The notes: generated by a model not told the origin, from the letters alone. A DNA stretch of 64,000 nt from Paracoccaceae bacterium (GCA_026417295.1 JAOADN010000002.1:41649-105648); one strand, 5' to 3'. Positions 36,491 to 46,310 are shown, counted from the first letter of the stretch. Numbers and translations: made by a program.

Positions 36491-38101
36491 CTATCCCTGA
36501 ACCGCCACCGGCGCCACCCCGGCCTCCTGCATCTTCGCGAAGATGCGCGCATCGCGCCCGTAGACGTCGCGGCGGTATTCGATCCGCCCCTTCGCGTCGG
36601 GCCAGGCGGTGAAGTAGACAAGGTGCACGGGCACAGGTGTCGCCAGCGGCAGGGGATGCTCTGCCCTGTTGTCGAGGCTGGTCTGGAACAGGCCGACCGG
36701 ATCGTCGGTCTGGCGCGCCAGAAGCGCATAGGCGAACTCGAAGGGCCGCCCGAGCCGGATGCAGCCGTGGCTGAAGGCACGGACTTCCTTGTCGAACAAT
36801 GCCTTCTGCGGCGTGTCGTGCAGGTAGATGTTGTACTTGTTGGGGAACATGAACTTCACCTTGCCCAGCGCATTGCCGTCGGACGGCGGCTGGGACATCG
36901 AGAAGGGGAAGTTCGCAGCCGTGAACTGCGTGAAATCCACGGCCGACCGGTCGACCACGCGCCCGCGGCGGTCGACGATGCGAAGGTGACCCGCGGCATT
37001 TGGGTTCTTCTGCAGCATCGGCAGGTATTCCTTGACCGTGATCGAGCGCGGCACGTTCCAGGTCGGATTGATGACCATGAATTCCATCTGGTCGGAGAAT
37101 TCCGGGCTGCGGCGGTCCGGCTGGTTCATGCCGACGACCGTGACGGACTCGAAGGTCACCTTGCCGTCATCGATGATCTTGGCGGTGAAGTCGGGAAGGT
37201 TGACCCAGATGTAGCGGCCTTCGAGCCGCAGGCCGTTCATCCACCGCAGCCGTTCCATGGCCACGATCACCGATGCCAGCCGGTCCTCGGGCCCGCGGTT
37301 GATCTCGTCGATGGTCGCTTCGCCCGCGATGCCGTCAGCCGTCAGGCCATGGTCAAGCTGGAAGCGCTGGACAGCCTTGCTGATCGATGGGTCGAAGACT
37401 GCGGTCGCCGTCGCCGCGAGATAGCCCATCGCCACGAGCCGGTTACGCAGGGCGATGACCGCTTCTCCCGTGTCGCCCGGTTCAAGGCGCGCGGCCTTGA
37501 CCTCGGGCCCCCAGCCGCCTGCGGCGATCGCGGCCTCGAGATCGCGCTTGGCCTTCATCAGGCGCACATATTCGGGGCGATCCGGCGGAAGCGACCGCAT
37601 GAAGGACGCAGGATCCTCGGCCACGGCAAAGCCCATGAGCACGGCCAGGGGATCGCGTCTGGCCACCTCGCGGACGATTCCCGGGTCGGCCGACTTCGGG
37701 TCGATCAGGCCTGAGCGCACGTCCTGCGCATAGAGGATGAAGGCTCGCGACATCGCTGCCTCGAGCGCGCCGCGCTGCCGCTCGGACGCGAGCGACCTGA
37801 AGGCGGCCCTCAGCCCATCGGGGTCGTACCGGCCGACCGGCAGGCCGTGGTCGCCAGCCCTGTCGAGGGCACCGAACAATGCCTCGCGGCGGGCGGCGTC
37901 GCCGGCCGTGGTCCAGATCGGGGCGAAGTTCCTGACCCTGTAGAATTCGGCCACGGCGCCGTCCACCGCGGCCGCCTCGGCCAGCCCCTGACGGAAGGCC
38001 GGAGGCTCGGCAGCGGTGCCCGAAGGTGCCGAGAACGGCAGGATGCCCAGAACGGCAGCAAACACACATGCCGACATCCGGCGGAAATCGCCCCGAAGCA
38101 C
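36491..38101 (-). CDS. L,D-transpeptidase (YcbB-type)
   Basis: This 536-residue exported enzyme cross-links peptidoglycan 3-3. Sec signal peptide region [16 protein letters not shown], then an N-terminal domain, a peptidoglycan-binding segment ([31 protein letters not shown]) and the YkuD catalytic domain with [23 protein letters not shown] and the Cys/His motif [18 protein letters not shown] at 38101 gives a positively charged n-region (RGDFRR); an ATG at 38077 gives a shorter one with weak ribosome binding. An inverted repeat sits upstream. The divergent neighbour is a YcbK-like protein, a pairing also seen in E. coli. Confidence 0.88.
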   Translation of the reverse strand: MLRGDFRRMSACVFAAVLGILPFSAPSGTAAEPPAFRQGLAEAAAVDGAVAEFYRVRNFAPIWTTAGDAARREALFGALDRAGDHGLPVGRYDPDGLRAAFRSLASERQRGALEAAMSRAFILYAQDVRSGLIDPKSADPGIVREVARRDPLAVLMGFAVAEDPASFMRSLPPDRPEYVRLMKAKRDLEAAIAAGGWGPEVKAARLEPGDTGEAVIALRNRLVAMGYLAATATAVFDPSISKAVQRFQLDHGLTADGIAGEATIDEINRGPEDRLASVIVAMERLRWMNGLRLEGRYIWVNLPDFTAKIIDDGKVTFESVTVVGMNQPDRRSPEFSDQMEFMVINPTWNVPRSITVKEYLPMLQKNPNAAGHLRIVDRRGRVVDRSAVDFTQFTAANFPFSMSQPPSDGNALGKVKFMFPNKYNIYLHDTPQKALFDKEVRAFSHGCIRLGRPFEFAYALLARQTDDPVGLFQTSLDNRAEHPLPLATPVPVHLVYFTAWPDAKGRIEYRRDVYGRDARIFAKMQEAGVAPVAVQG

Positions 38102-38124
38102 GATCAAGACCCCATGACCTTCAT

Positions 38125-38140
38125 GTAACGGACCCGTTAC
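38125..38140. promoter_or_regulatory. GTAACGG-AC-CCGTTAC inverted repeat, operator candidate
   Basis: A 7-bp inverted repeat with a 2-bp centre lies 24 bp upstream of the L,D-transpeptidase start, a position for repressor binding or mRNA structure. A second repeat, GGCAA-TTTC-TTGCC, lies at 38267-38280 in the same 324-bp divergent region. Confidence 0.4.
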
Positions 38141-38425
38141 CGCGCACATTCCGGCAGGGGAATTGCCCTGTCCATTCACGATTCCGCCACGCGCGACCCC
38201 GCTGTCGCGGAATTGCCACAGCATGTTGCCGCCAGAACCCGGGACAGCGAAGGCCGCGGGATACTTGGCAATTTCTTGCCGATGCGGGGGCGATTTCGTG
38301 GCGTTCATGCGATGTCCTGTTGGCGACCTGAATCCGGCATGCCATAAAACCTCGTCTCCTGGGGACGGTGGCGATCTTCAAGCCGCTGAAAAGACGGCAA
38401 AAAAGGGCGACGGGACAGGACAACA

Positions 38426-38995
38426 ATGACAACCGGCGAGACCCCTGCATTTTCGCGCCGCGGCCTGCTTGCCGCCTTTGCCGCAACGGCCGTGGTGGCA
38501 GCGCCGACATACAGCCAGGCCTTCGGGATCCTTCGCGGGGCCGGCGACGTGCGGCGGATCAGGATGTATTCGGGACGTACGGGCGAGTCCCTCGACACGA
38601 TCTACTGGCTGGAAGGCGAGTACATTCCCGAGGCGCTGAAGGAGATCAACTACTTCATGCGGGACTGGCGCGAGGATGCCGTGAAGGTCATCGACCCGCG
38701 CACGATCGACATCGCCGCCGCGGCGCACAGGCTGATGGATGTCGAGGAACCCTACATGCTGTTGTCCGGCTACCGGACACCCAGGACAAATGCCATGCTG
38801 AGGTCCGAATCCCGGGGCGTGGCCAAGAACTCGCTGCACATCCAGGGCAAGGCCGCCGACCTGCGCCTGCGCAGCCGGACGGTGAGCCAGATCTACAAGG
38901 CCGCCCTGACCTGCGATGCCGGCGGCGTGGGCAAGTACTCGCGGTCGAACTTCGTGCACATGGATTGCGGACCGATCCGCACCTGGGGCCGCTAG
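38426..38995 (+). CDS. YcbK/DUF882 peptidoglycan-related protein (M15 fold)
   Basis: This 189-residue protein has a twin-arginine-type signal, FSRRGLLAAFAATAVVAAP. The mature domain has MLLSGYRTPRTNAML, SLHIQGKAADLRL with metal ligands His and Asp, and NFVHMDCGPIRTWG, an M15 zinc-peptidase fold. E. coli YcbK (MepK) cleaves L,D-crosslinks made by L,D-transpeptidases. The gene is divergent from an L,D-transpeptidase across 324 bp, so synthesis and cleavage of 3-3 links may be co-controlled. Confidence 0.88.
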   Translation: MTTGETPAFSRRGLLAAFAATAVVAAPTYSQAFGILRGAGDVRRIRMYSGRTGESLDTIYWLEGEYIPEALKEINYFMRDWREDAVKVIDPRTIDIAAAAHRLMDVEEPYMLLSGYRTPRTNAMLRSESRGVAKNSLHIQGKAADLRLRSRTVSQIYKAALTCDAGGVGKYSRSNFVHMDCGPIRTWGR

Positions 38996-39021
38996 CGGCC
39001 ACCCCTGCACGGGATGGATCA

Positions 39022-39045
39022 GGGCGCCGGAGCGGCGCCCTTCCT
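39022..39045 (+). terminator. Terminator after the YcbK-like gene
   Basis: GGGCGCC-GGAGC-GGCGCCC (39022-39040) has a perfect 7-bp stem followed by TTCCTGTTC. It lies between the convergent YcbK-like and PEP synthase genes. Confidence 0.6.
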
Positions 39046-39055
39046 GTTCGCGGCT

Positions 39056-41443
39056 TCAGGGCCGGGCCTCTGCGGCGGCGACATGGCGCTTCACGGCAAG
39101 GAAGCTGTCGGGCGTGACCGAGATCGAGTCGATCCCCGCCTCGACCAGAAGCCGCGCGAACTCGGGATCGTTCGAAGGCGCCTGGCCGCACAGGCCCACC
39201 TTCACGCCGGCCCTGTGCGCGCGCTCGATCACCGTGCGGATCATCCAAAGGACCGCCGGGTCGCGTTCGCGGAAAAGGTCGGCCAGCCCGCCCGAATCCC
39301 GGTCCACGCCAAGGGTCAGCTGCGTCAGGTCGTTCGAGCCGATCGAGAAGCCGTCGAAGCGCTTCGCGAACTCCTCGGCAAGGATCACGTTCGAGGGGAT
39401 CTCGCACATCACGTAGACCTGCATCCCCCCTTCCCCGCGCCTCAGCCCGTTCTCGGCCATCACCTCGAGCACCCGGTCGGCTTCCTCGGGCGAGCGGCAG
39501 AAGGGGATCATGACGATGACGTTGTCGAAGCCCATCTCCTCGCGCAGCCGCCGGATCGCCCGGCATTCCAGCGCGAAGCCGTCGCGGTAGCCCTCGGCAT
39601 AGTAGCGCGAGGCGCCGCGCCAGCCGATCATCGGGTTCTCCTCGTGCGGCTCGAACTGCCGCCCGCCCAGAAGCTCGGCGTATTCGTTCGTCTTGAAGTC
39701 GCTCATCCGCACAATGACCGGGTTCGGATACCAGGTTGCGGCGATGCGGCTGAGGCCCATCGCCAGCGTCTCGACGAAATAGTCCTCGCGCCGGGCGTAG
39801 CCCTTCGTCAGCCGGTCGATCTCGGCCTTCGCGGCCTCGTCCTTCAACGTGTCGTAGCGGGTGAGCGCCAGGGGGTGCACGCGCACGCCGTTGTTGATGA
39901 CGAATTCCATCCGGGCAAGGCCGACCCCGTCCACGGGCAGCCGCCACCAGCGCGCCGCTGCGGCGGGGTTGGCGATGTTCAGCATCACCTTCGTGCGCGT
40001 CGCAGGCACCTCGTCGAGGCGCAGCTCCTCGACCTCGAAGGTCGATATTCCGGCGTATACATTTCCCCGGTCGCCCTCGGCACAGGACACCGTGATCTCC
40101 TGCCCGTCATGGAGGAGGTGGGTTGCGTTTCCGGTGCCGACGATGGCCGGGAGCCCCAGTTCCCGGCTGACGATGGCGGCGTGGCTGGTCCGCCCGCCGT
40201 GGTCGGTGACGATCGCCGAGGCGCGCTTCATGATCGGCACCCAGTCCGGGTCGGTCGTCGAGGTCACGAGGATCGCGCCGTCGACGAAGCGCCCGATCTC
40301 GGCTGCAGACTGAAGCAGGCAGACTTCGCCTGTGGCAATCGCCTCGCCGACGCTCAGTCCGTCGAGGATCTTCGCTCCCCTGGAGGTCAGGCGGTAGGAT
40401 TTCAGGGCATGGATGTCGGCGCGGGCCTGGACCGTCTCGGGGCGTGCCTGCACGATGTAGAGCAACCCCGTCTCGCCATCCTTGGCCCATTCCATGTCCA
40501 TCGGCAGGCCGTAGTGGTCCTCGATCGTGGCCGCGTAGCGCGCAAGTTCCAGGATCTCGGGATCGGACAGGACGAAGGCCTCGCGCTCGGCCCGCGAAGT
40601 CGGCACGTTGCGCACCGGCGGGGTCGCGCCGCGCGCATGGATCATCTTCACTTCCTTCGCGCCCAGGGTCTTGGCAAGGATCGGCGTGAGGCCTTCGCGG
40701 TTCAGGAAGGGCTTGAACACCTGGTACTCGTCGGGATCGACGGCACCCTGCACGACATTCTCGCCGAGGCCCCAGGCAGCGGTGATCAGGACGGCCCTGT
40801 CGAACCCCGACTCGGTGTCGATCGAGAACATGACGCCCGACCCCGCGAGGTCGGAGCGCACCATGAGCTGCACGCCCACGCTGAGCGCGACCTTCTCGTG
40901 CGCGAAGCCTTTCAGCGTGCGGTAGGTGATCGCCCGGTCGGTGAAGAGCGAGGCGTAGCAGCGCCGGCAGGCATCCAGCAGCGCCGCCTCGCCGGAAATG
41001 TTCAGGAACGTCTCCTGCTGGCCGGCGAAGCTCGCGTCGGGCAGGTCCTCGGCGGTGGCCGAGGACCTGACCGCGACGGCGGCGTCGGACTTTCCGGCAC
41101 GGCGGCCCAGCTCGCGGTAGGCGGCGCGCAGGGCCTCTTCCATCCGGTCGGGCCATTGGCCGCCGGCGATCGCCGCGCGGATCCTTGCCCCGGCCGTCTG
41201 CAGGACGATGCGCCCCGCGGCGAGATCCGCGAGCGTGGCGGCGATCATCGCATCAAGGCGGTTGTGGCGAAGATACTGCCGGAATGCCTCGGCTGTCGTC
41301 GCGAAGCCCGGCGGGATGCGGATGCCCCGGGGCGCCAGCGCGGCGGTCATCTCGCCCAGGGACGCATTCTTGCCGCCCACGATCGGGACATCGCCGCGCC
41401 GCAGGTCCTCGAACCAGATGATGCCCTCGCCCTTGCCCGACAT
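39056..41443 (-). CDS. ppsA: Phosphoenolpyruvate synthase
   Basis: This 795-residue enzyme converts pyruvate, ATP and water to PEP, AMP and phosphate. The N-terminal ATP-binding domain (GGKNASLGEMTAAL, AVRSSATAEDLPDASFAGQ) leads to the phosphohistidine domain GGRTSHAAIVSREL. The C-terminal TIM barrel has PFCRSPEEADRVLEV, SIGSNDLTQLTLGVDRD and GLCGQAPSND with the catalytic Cys. It supports growth on pyruvate, lactate and acetate. The ATG at 41443 follows GGGGAG; an upstream in-frame codon at 41512 would start inside the FNR box. The FnrL box is 56 bp upstream. Confidence 0.93.
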   Translation of the reverse strand: MSGKGEGIIWFEDLRRGDVPIVGGKNASLGEMTAALAPRGIRIPPGFATTAEAFRQYLRHNRLDAMIAATLADLAAGRIVLQTAGARIRAAIAGGQWPDRMEEALRAAYRELGRRAGKSDAAVAVRSSATAEDLPDASFAGQQETFLNISGEAALLDACRRCYASLFTDRAITYRTLKGFAHEKVALSVGVQLMVRSDLAGSGVMFSIDTESGFDRAVLITAAWGLGENVVQGAVDPDEYQVFKPFLNREGLTPILAKTLGAKEVKMIHARGATPPVRNVPTSRAEREAFVLSDPEILELARYAATIEDHYGLPMDMEWAKDGETGLLYIVQARPETVQARADIHALKSYRLTSRGAKILDGLSVGEAIATGEVCLLQSAAEIGRFVDGAILVTSTTDPDWVPIMKRASAIVTDHGGRTSHAAIVSRELGLPAIVGTGNATHLLHDGQEITVSCAEGDRGNVYAGISTFEVEELRLDEVPATRTKVMLNIANPAAAARWWRLPVDGVGLARMEFVINNGVRVHPLALTRYDTLKDEAAKAEIDRLTKGYARREDYFVETLAMGLSRIAATWYPNPVIVRMSDFKTNEYAELLGGRQFEPHEENPMIGWRGASRYYAEGYRDGFALECRAIRRLREEMGFDNVIVMIPFCRSPEEADRVLEVMAENGLRRGEGGMQVYVMCEIPSNVILAEEFAKRFDGFSIGSNDLTQLTLGVDRDSGGLADLFRERDPAVLWMIRTVIERAHRAGVKVGLCGQAPSNDPEFARLLVEAGIDSISVTPDSFLAVKRHVAAAEARP

Positions 41444-41498
41444 GGCGCTCCCCCCTTGCGGCTGGCGACCGTCATCGGACAAAGCGCCGCCGCGCACG

Positions 41499-41512
41499 TT
41501 GATCTGCATCAA
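41499..41512. promoter_or_regulatory. Perfect FNR/FnrL box
   Basis: TTGATCTGCATCAA matches the FNR consensus TTGAT-N4-ATCAA exactly, and its flanks (CG...CG) extend the symmetry. It is centred about 62 bp from the ppsA start and 70 bp from the start at 41575, so it could control both genes in response to oxygen. Confidence 0.8.
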
Positions 41513-41574
41513 CGCCTGCTGCAGCCTCGCGCCATAGTGCAGGACCGTGCCGCCTTGCCGTCAGGAGGATCCCG

Positions 41575-41961
41575 ATGGGCGCCGCGACCGATCTGAGAGA
41601 CCTTGCCGCCCGGACGGAGACGACAGCGGGTGCGGATGAAGCCCTGTTCGCCGAAGTGGCAGCCGTCCTTGCGCCGGTGCTGGCGGCCTCCGGCGACCGG
41701 ACTCCGCTCCGGCCCCAGGACCTGGTCTCGACGGATTTCGTCCTGCATGTGATCGCGCATGTCCTGCCGGGCTGGGCGATCCGGCTGCGCGGCCGCGCCT
41801 TCGACCCGGACGGACACTGGAAGTGCAGCCTGAGGCCGTCGGAGTCACGCGACGAGGCCGAGGTGATCGGCATGTCCAGCGGGCCGGACCTGTCGAACGT
41901 GCTGCTGGGTTCGCTGCTGCGCGTGCTTGCCTATCAGGCCGAACAAGCGTCGCGACGCTGA
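41575..41961 (+). CDS. Conserved-looking protein of unknown function, FNR-linked
   Basis: This 128-residue protein has an excellent ribosome site (AGGAGG 6 nt before ATG). It has an acidic helical N-terminus, a central TDFVLHVIAHVLPGWAIRLRG and a C-terminal helix (LLGSLLRVLAYQAEQAS). No domain is recognised and no signal peptide or membrane segment is evident. Divergent from PEP synthase with a perfect FNR box between, it is probably expressed under low oxygen. The 146 bp after its stop hold no gene. Confidence 0.7.
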   Translation: MGAATDLRDLAARTETTAGADEALFAEVAAVLAPVLAASGDRTPLRPQDLVSTDFVLHVIAHVLPGWAIRLRGRAFDPDGHWKCSLRPSESRDEAEVIGMSSGPDLSNVLLGSLLRVLAYQAEQASRR

Positions 41962-42107
41962 CCGCAGGCCGTCCGGTGCATGAACCGGGAGGCGGGGGCG
42001 GACATCGGTCGGGACTTGCCGCGTGCATTGCGCCCGTGGCGCCGGGGACGGCGGGGCAGAGGCTCCGGACCGCGCCACGGACCTGGACCATTCCGGCGAG
42101 GTGCCGG

Positions 42108-43004
42108 TCACGCGCCCGGCGAGGTTTCATGCCGTTCGACCAGCCGGAAGAACACGACCGTGAGCGCAAGGACGAGGATGAGCAGGATCCATGACGCGGC
42201 GGCGCCCTCGTTCAGCGCCAGCCCGAGGAAGGCGCGGCGATAGGCGAAGTAGCTCAGCACCTCGGTGGCATTGCCCGGCCCGCCGCGCGTCAGGACGTAG
42301 GGCAGGTCGTAGGTGCGGAACTCGTTGATGAGCTGGATGACGACAACGATTGCGGCCACCGGGCGCAGCATGGGCAGCGTGATGTAGAAGAACTGCTGCA
42401 GGGCCCCGGCGCCGTCCACCTCGGCGGCCTCGTAAGGCTCGCGCGGAAGCGAAGCGAGACCGGCCGCAAGGATGAGCACGACAAAGGACGTCTGCTGCCA
42501 GATGTCCACCGCCGCCATGGTGGCCAGCGCCAGCCCCGGATCGCCGAACCAGTCCACGCCCTCGAAACCCAGTCCGCGCAGGGTCTGGTTGACGATCCCC
42601 AGATTGGGTTGCAGGAGCATCCGCCAGATCAGCGCCACGGCTATGGGCGACATGGCCATGGGGATCGTGAGGATGGCGAAGTAGACGCCGCGCCACCGGG
42701 CCACCTTCTGCAACATCAACGCAAGCGCAAGCCCGATGACGAACTCTCCGGTGACGGTGACGACCGAATACCTGATGGTCAGCCACGTCGCCTCCCAGAA
42801 GAGGGGGTCGCCCAGCACCCGCGCGAAGTTCTCGAACCCCTTGAAGGGCGCTAGCCGGAAATGGCGCAGGGTCAGGGAAGACAGGGACATCAGCACCGCG
42901 AAGACCAGGGGAAAGCCCATCACGATGACAAGCAGCGACAGGCCGGGCGCTGCGAAGGCCCAGCCGGTGCGTGCCGTCCGGCTCATGCGCGAAAGCGCAG
43001 ACAT
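42108..43004 (-). CDS. Carbohydrate ABC transporter permease 1 (MalF-like)
   Basis: This 298-residue membrane protein has six hydrophobic segments and the binding-protein-dependent transport signature in YEAAEVDGAGALQQFFYITLPML, including the EAA motif. It starts with ALSRMSRTARTGWAFAAPG. It is the last gene of the SDR/ATPase/permease2/binding-protein/permease1 run, all minus strand. With its partners it imports a carbohydrate or polyol. Confidence 0.85.
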   Translation of the reverse strand: MSALSRMSRTARTGWAFAAPGLSLLVIVMGFPLVFAVLMSLSSLTLRHFRLAPFKGFENFARVLGDPLFWEATWLTIRYSVVTVTGEFVIGLALALMLQKVARWRGVYFAILTIPMAMSPIAVALIWRMLLQPNLGIVNQTLRGLGFEGVDWFGDPGLALATMAAVDIWQQTSFVVLILAAGLASLPREPYEAAEVDGAGALQQFFYITLPMLRPVAAIVVVIQLINEFRTYDLPYVLTRGGPGNATEVLSYFAYRRAFLGLALNEGAAASWILLILVLALTVVFFRLVERHETSPGA

Positions 43005-43058
43005 GGCTCCCTCCGGTCGGGGACCGCGGGGGCCGGTCGCCCGGCCCTCGCGCCCGGG

Positions 43059-44294
43059 TCATTGTGCCATGAGATCGGCAAGGCCCTTGGCCGCGGCGGC
43101 GAGTGCCTCCTCGACCGTCGCCTGGCCAGAGGCAGCGAGCGACAGCTGGGTTCCCAGCACGTCCTCGTACTGCGCCGTGTAGGTGAAGATGGGGAAGGAC
43201 TTGCCCGCGGCGACCACCTTCCCGGCATCGGCGTAGTAGGGGAACTTCGCCAGCACCTCGGCATCCTCGAAGGCCGCGGTCTGCACCGGGGCATGGCCGG
43301 CCAGCGCACGTGCCTTGACGATCTCGGGGCTCTGCACCCATTCGATGAACGCCCAGGCGGCAGCCTTCTCCTCGTCGCTCACGTTTTTCGGAATGCCCCA
43401 GCCCCAGCCGCCGGATTCGCCGTGCCCCCCCGGCACGACGGCCAGGGCCAGCTTGCCCGCGACGGCGGGGCAATCGGCCGCGTTGTCGAGCGCGGGAAGC
43501 ATCCACCAGTAGCTGATCATGGCAAATGCCTCGCCTGCGCACATCAGCCGCCGCGTGTCGTCGAGATTGGCATTGAGAGCGCCCTGCTGGGCGGCCTCCG
43601 TCATGGCGCGGACATAGAGCCCGAGCGCCTTTCGCCCGGCATCGCTGTCAAGCACGACGTTGCCCTCGGCATCGAGATAGTCCGCGCCCGACGCGAAGAG
43701 GAAGTTCGAGAATTCCATCGAGTTGGGGTCACCACGCTGGCCCTGCATGGCAAGGCCAACAACGTCCTTCTCGGCCTTCATGCGCACGGCGAGATCGATG
43801 AAGCCCTCGAGCGTGTCGGGCAGCGGCTGATCCCCCAGCAGATCGGTGCGGTAGATCAGCCCCATCGAGTAGTTGTACATCGGCACGATCGGGATCGTGT
43901 CGCCGTCGCGGCCGAGCAGATCCCACATCGCGGGAATGAAGCCGTCGAGGTTCATCCCGGAATTCCTGGCCATCGGCCCCAGATCCTCGAGCCAGCCGGC
44001 CTCGGGAAACTCTCCAGCCCAGAGGAAATCGACTGAAAGAAGGTTGTAGAAGCTTTCCGGGCTGGTCAGCTGCAGCACGAGCTTGTCATGCATGTCGCCG
44101 TAGCCGATCTTCTCGAACTCGACCTTGATTCCGGTCTTCTCGGTGAACTGTGGCAGCAGCGACTCGATGATCGCGGTCTCGGGCACGTCCTCCATCAGGG
44201 CGCGCAGCGTGACCTCGGCCCGGGCGGGGCCGGCCAGCACCGCGGCGGCCACAAGCGCCAGGGCGCAGGTTGACGGGAAGAGTTGTCGTATCAT
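43059..44294 (-). CDS. Carbohydrate ABC transporter substrate-binding protein
   Basis: This 411-residue periplasmic protein has a signal peptide (RQLFPSTCALALVAAAVLAG, cleavage near ARA) and a family-1 solute-binding fold: QFTEKTGIKVEFEKIGYGDM, VDFLWAGEFPEAGWLEDLGP, PVMYNYSMGLIYRTD. Aromatic residues near WLEDLG and NYSMGLIY suit sugar stacking. The start follows GGAGG with 7-nt spacing. It lies between the two permease genes, which is unusual; in most operons the binding protein comes first. Confidence 0.88.
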   Translation of the reverse strand: MIRQLFPSTCALALVAAAVLAGPARAEVTLRALMEDVPETAIIESLLPQFTEKTGIKVEFEKIGYGDMHDKLVLQLTSPESFYNLLSVDFLWAGEFPEAGWLEDLGPMARNSGMNLDGFIPAMWDLLGRDGDTIPIVPMYNYSMGLIYRTDLLGDQPLPDTLEGFIDLAVRMKAEKDVVGLAMQGQRGDPNSMEFSNFLFASGADYLDAEGNVVLDSDAGRKALGLYVRAMTEAAQQGALNANLDDTRRLMCAGEAFAMISYWWMLPALDNAADCPAVAGKLALAVVPGGHGESGGWGWGIPKNVSDEEKAAAWAFIEWVQSPEIVKARALAGHAPVQTAAFEDAEVLAKFPYYADAGKVVAAGKSFPIFTYTAQYEDVLGTQLSLAASGQATVEEALAAAAKGLADLMAQ

Positions 44295-44352
44295 TGCGTT
44301 ACCTCCTGCTGTTGCGGGCGATCCGCGCCGCCCGGGTGGTCGGATCTGGGCG

Positions 44353-45183
44353 TCATTTCACGGCTCCGAAGGTCAGCCCCTCGACGATGAAGCGCTGGAT
44401 GAATCGTGAAGCCACGATCAGGGGAAGGACCGCCAGCACCACGCCCGCGGCAACCGTGCCGATCTGAACCCCGTTCGATGTCTGGAGTCCCGCCAGGGCA
44501 ACCGGGATGGTGGCGGTCCGCGGCCCCGAGAGGACCAGGGCGAACAGGAATTCGTTCCAGGACAGGATGAAGCCCAGAACCCCGGCCGCGGCGATGCCCG
44601 GAAGTGCCGTCGGCAGCACGACGATCCGGAAGGCCTGGGCCGCCGTCGCGCCGTCCGTCATGGCGGCCCATTCCAGATCGACGGGGATGCCCCTGAAGAA
44701 GCCCATCATGATCCAGGTCAGGAATGGAAGGTTGAGCGCGGCATAGACGAGGGTCAGGCCGAAAAGGCTGTCGGTGAGATGGAGGCTGCGCAGGATCGCG
44801 AAGGCGGGCAGCACGAGGGCCACCGGCGGAAGCATCTGGGTGGCAAGCACCGAGAAGCGACCGACCCTTCCGGCCGTGCCGAACCGGGCGAAGGCGTAGC
44901 CAAGTGTCACCGCAAAGGGCATCGCCAGAATGACCGATCCGGCGGCCACGATCAGGCTGTTCAGATAGGACCGCGGAAAGCGTCCGGCGAACAGGGCCTC
45001 GAAATTCTCGCTCGAGACCTGCGGCAGGAGGCCGGGGCTGTAGGACATCGAGGCCGGAACGACCGCAACCCGCGTGACCCAGACGATCGGCATGAGGACG
45101 GCGAGGCATGCCACGATGAGCCCCAGATGCAACCCGGCCTGGGTGACCCGCCCCCGCCGCCCGCCCATGCCCGCGAAGCTCAT
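44353..45183 (-). CDS. Carbohydrate ABC transporter permease 2 (MalG-like)
   Basis: This 276-residue protein has six hydrophobic segments and the EAA-type loop LEWAAMTDGATAAQAFRIVVLP followed by SWNEFLFALVLSG, typical of the MalG/UgpE permease group. It overlaps the ATPase gene by 4 bp (ATGA), so it is translated with it. Confidence 0.87.
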   Translation of the reverse strand: MSFAGMGGRRGRVTQAGLHLGLIVACLAVLMPIVWVTRVAVVPASMSYSPGLLPQVSSENFEALFAGRFPRSYLNSLIVAAGSVILAMPFAVTLGYAFARFGTAGRVGRFSVLATQMLPPVALVLPAFAILRSLHLTDSLFGLTLVYAALNLPFLTWIMMGFFRGIPVDLEWAAMTDGATAAQAFRIVVLPTALPGIAAAGVLGFILSWNEFLFALVLSGPRTATIPVALAGLQTSNGVQIGTVAAGVVLAVLPLIVASRFIQRFIVEGLTFGAVK

Positions 45184-46304
45184 TGAACCGCCCCGCGTGC
45201 AAGTCGGGGAATCACCCGCCCGCTTTCGGGGTCGAACAGGTGCGCCGCCGAGAGATCGGCATGAACGACGAGGGTTTCGCCCAGGCGGGGCACAGGCCCT
45301 CGCCCCAGCCGGACCTTCAGCGCGGGCAGGTGCGGCGCGGCGCGGATCCTTCCGGTAACGATCGTCTCCGGCCCGAGCGCCTCGACAGCGATCGCCTCGA
45401 CGTCGAAGGGCACCCGCCCGGCGGCGGGATGGGGATGGATGTCCTCGGGGCGCAGCCCAAGAGCGACGCTGCTGTTGCTCGCACGGCCCCAGCCGTCATG
45501 CGCCGCCGGGACGGGCCAGCGCAGGCCGGGGGCGAGGTCCAGCGCCAGGCCTTCGTCCGGCTCAAGCCGCGCCGGCAGGAAGTTCATCGGCGGGCTGGCA
45601 AGGAACTGCGCCACGAACATGTTGGCGGGATTGGCATAGACCTGCAGCGGCGCCCCAACCTGCTCGATACGCCCTGCCCGGAGGATGCAGATCCGGTCAC
45701 CCATGGTCATTGCCTCGACCTGGTCATGGGTGACATGGATGATGGTGCGACCGAGGCTCCGGTGCAGGCGCACGAGCTCGGCCCGCATCTCGGCGCGCAG
45801 TTGCGCGTCGAGGTTCGAGAGGGGCTCGTCCAGGAGGAATGCCTCGGGCTCGCGCACGATCGCGCGCCCGAGGGCCACGCGCTGGCGCTGGCCGCCCGAA
45901 AGCGCCGCGGGCTTGCGGTCGAGATAGGGGGAGAGGCCGAGCAGCGTCGCCGCCTCCTCGACCCGCGCGCCGATCGCATCGGTTGCCATGCCGCGCATCT
46001 TGAGCCCGAAGCCGATATTGGCGCGGACCGTCATCGTCGGATAGAGCGCATAGGACTGGAACACCACCGCCAGGTTGCGGTCGCGCGGGCGCAGGCCGGT
46101 GACATCACGACCGTCGATCAGGATGCGCCCCGAGGTGACCTCCTCGAGTCCCGCGATCATGCGCAGCGTGGTCGACTTTCCGCAGCCCGACGGGCCGAGC
46201 AGGATGAGGAATTCGCCGTCGGCTACGTCGAGGGTTATCTCGTGCACCCCGACCGCACCGCTGCCGTAGACGCGCGAGACCCTGTCGAGCGTGATCCGCG
46301 CCAC
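45180..46304 (-). CDS. Carbohydrate ABC transporter ATP-binding protein (MalK/UgpC-like)
   Basis: This 374-residue ATPase has Walker A GPSGCGKSTT, signature LSGGQRQRVALGRA, Walker B EAFLLDEPLSNLDA and H-loop VTHDQVEAM. The C-terminal regulatory TOBE/OB domain begins near residue 240. It energises the importer formed with permeases 42108-43004 and 44353-45183. It lies 6 bp after the SDR gene. Confidence 0.93.
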   Translation of the reverse strand: MARITLDRVSRVYGSGAVGVHEITLDVADGEFLILLGPSGCGKSTTLRMIAGLEEVTSGRILIDGRDVTGLRPRDRNLAVVFQSYALYPTMTVRANIGFGLKMRGMATDAIGARVEEAATLLGLSPYLDRKPAALSGGQRQRVALGRAIVREPEAFLLDEPLSNLDAQLRAEMRAELVRLHRSLGRTIIHVTHDQVEAMTMGDRICILRAGRIEQVGAPLQVYANPANMFVAQFLASPPMNFLPARLEPDEGLALDLAPGLRWPVPAAHDGWGRASNSSVALGLRPEDIHPHPAAGRVPFDVEAIAVEALGPETIVTGRIRAAPHLPALKVRLGRGPVPRLGETLVVHADLSAAHLFDPESGRVIPRLARGAVQ

Positions 46305-46310
46305 GGCCCT

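Noticed and set aside
38261..38285. Possible sigma54 promoter (TTGGCA ... TTGCC)
   Set aside because: The GG-to-GC spacing is 9 nt instead of the required 10, and the sequence is better described as an inverted repeat.
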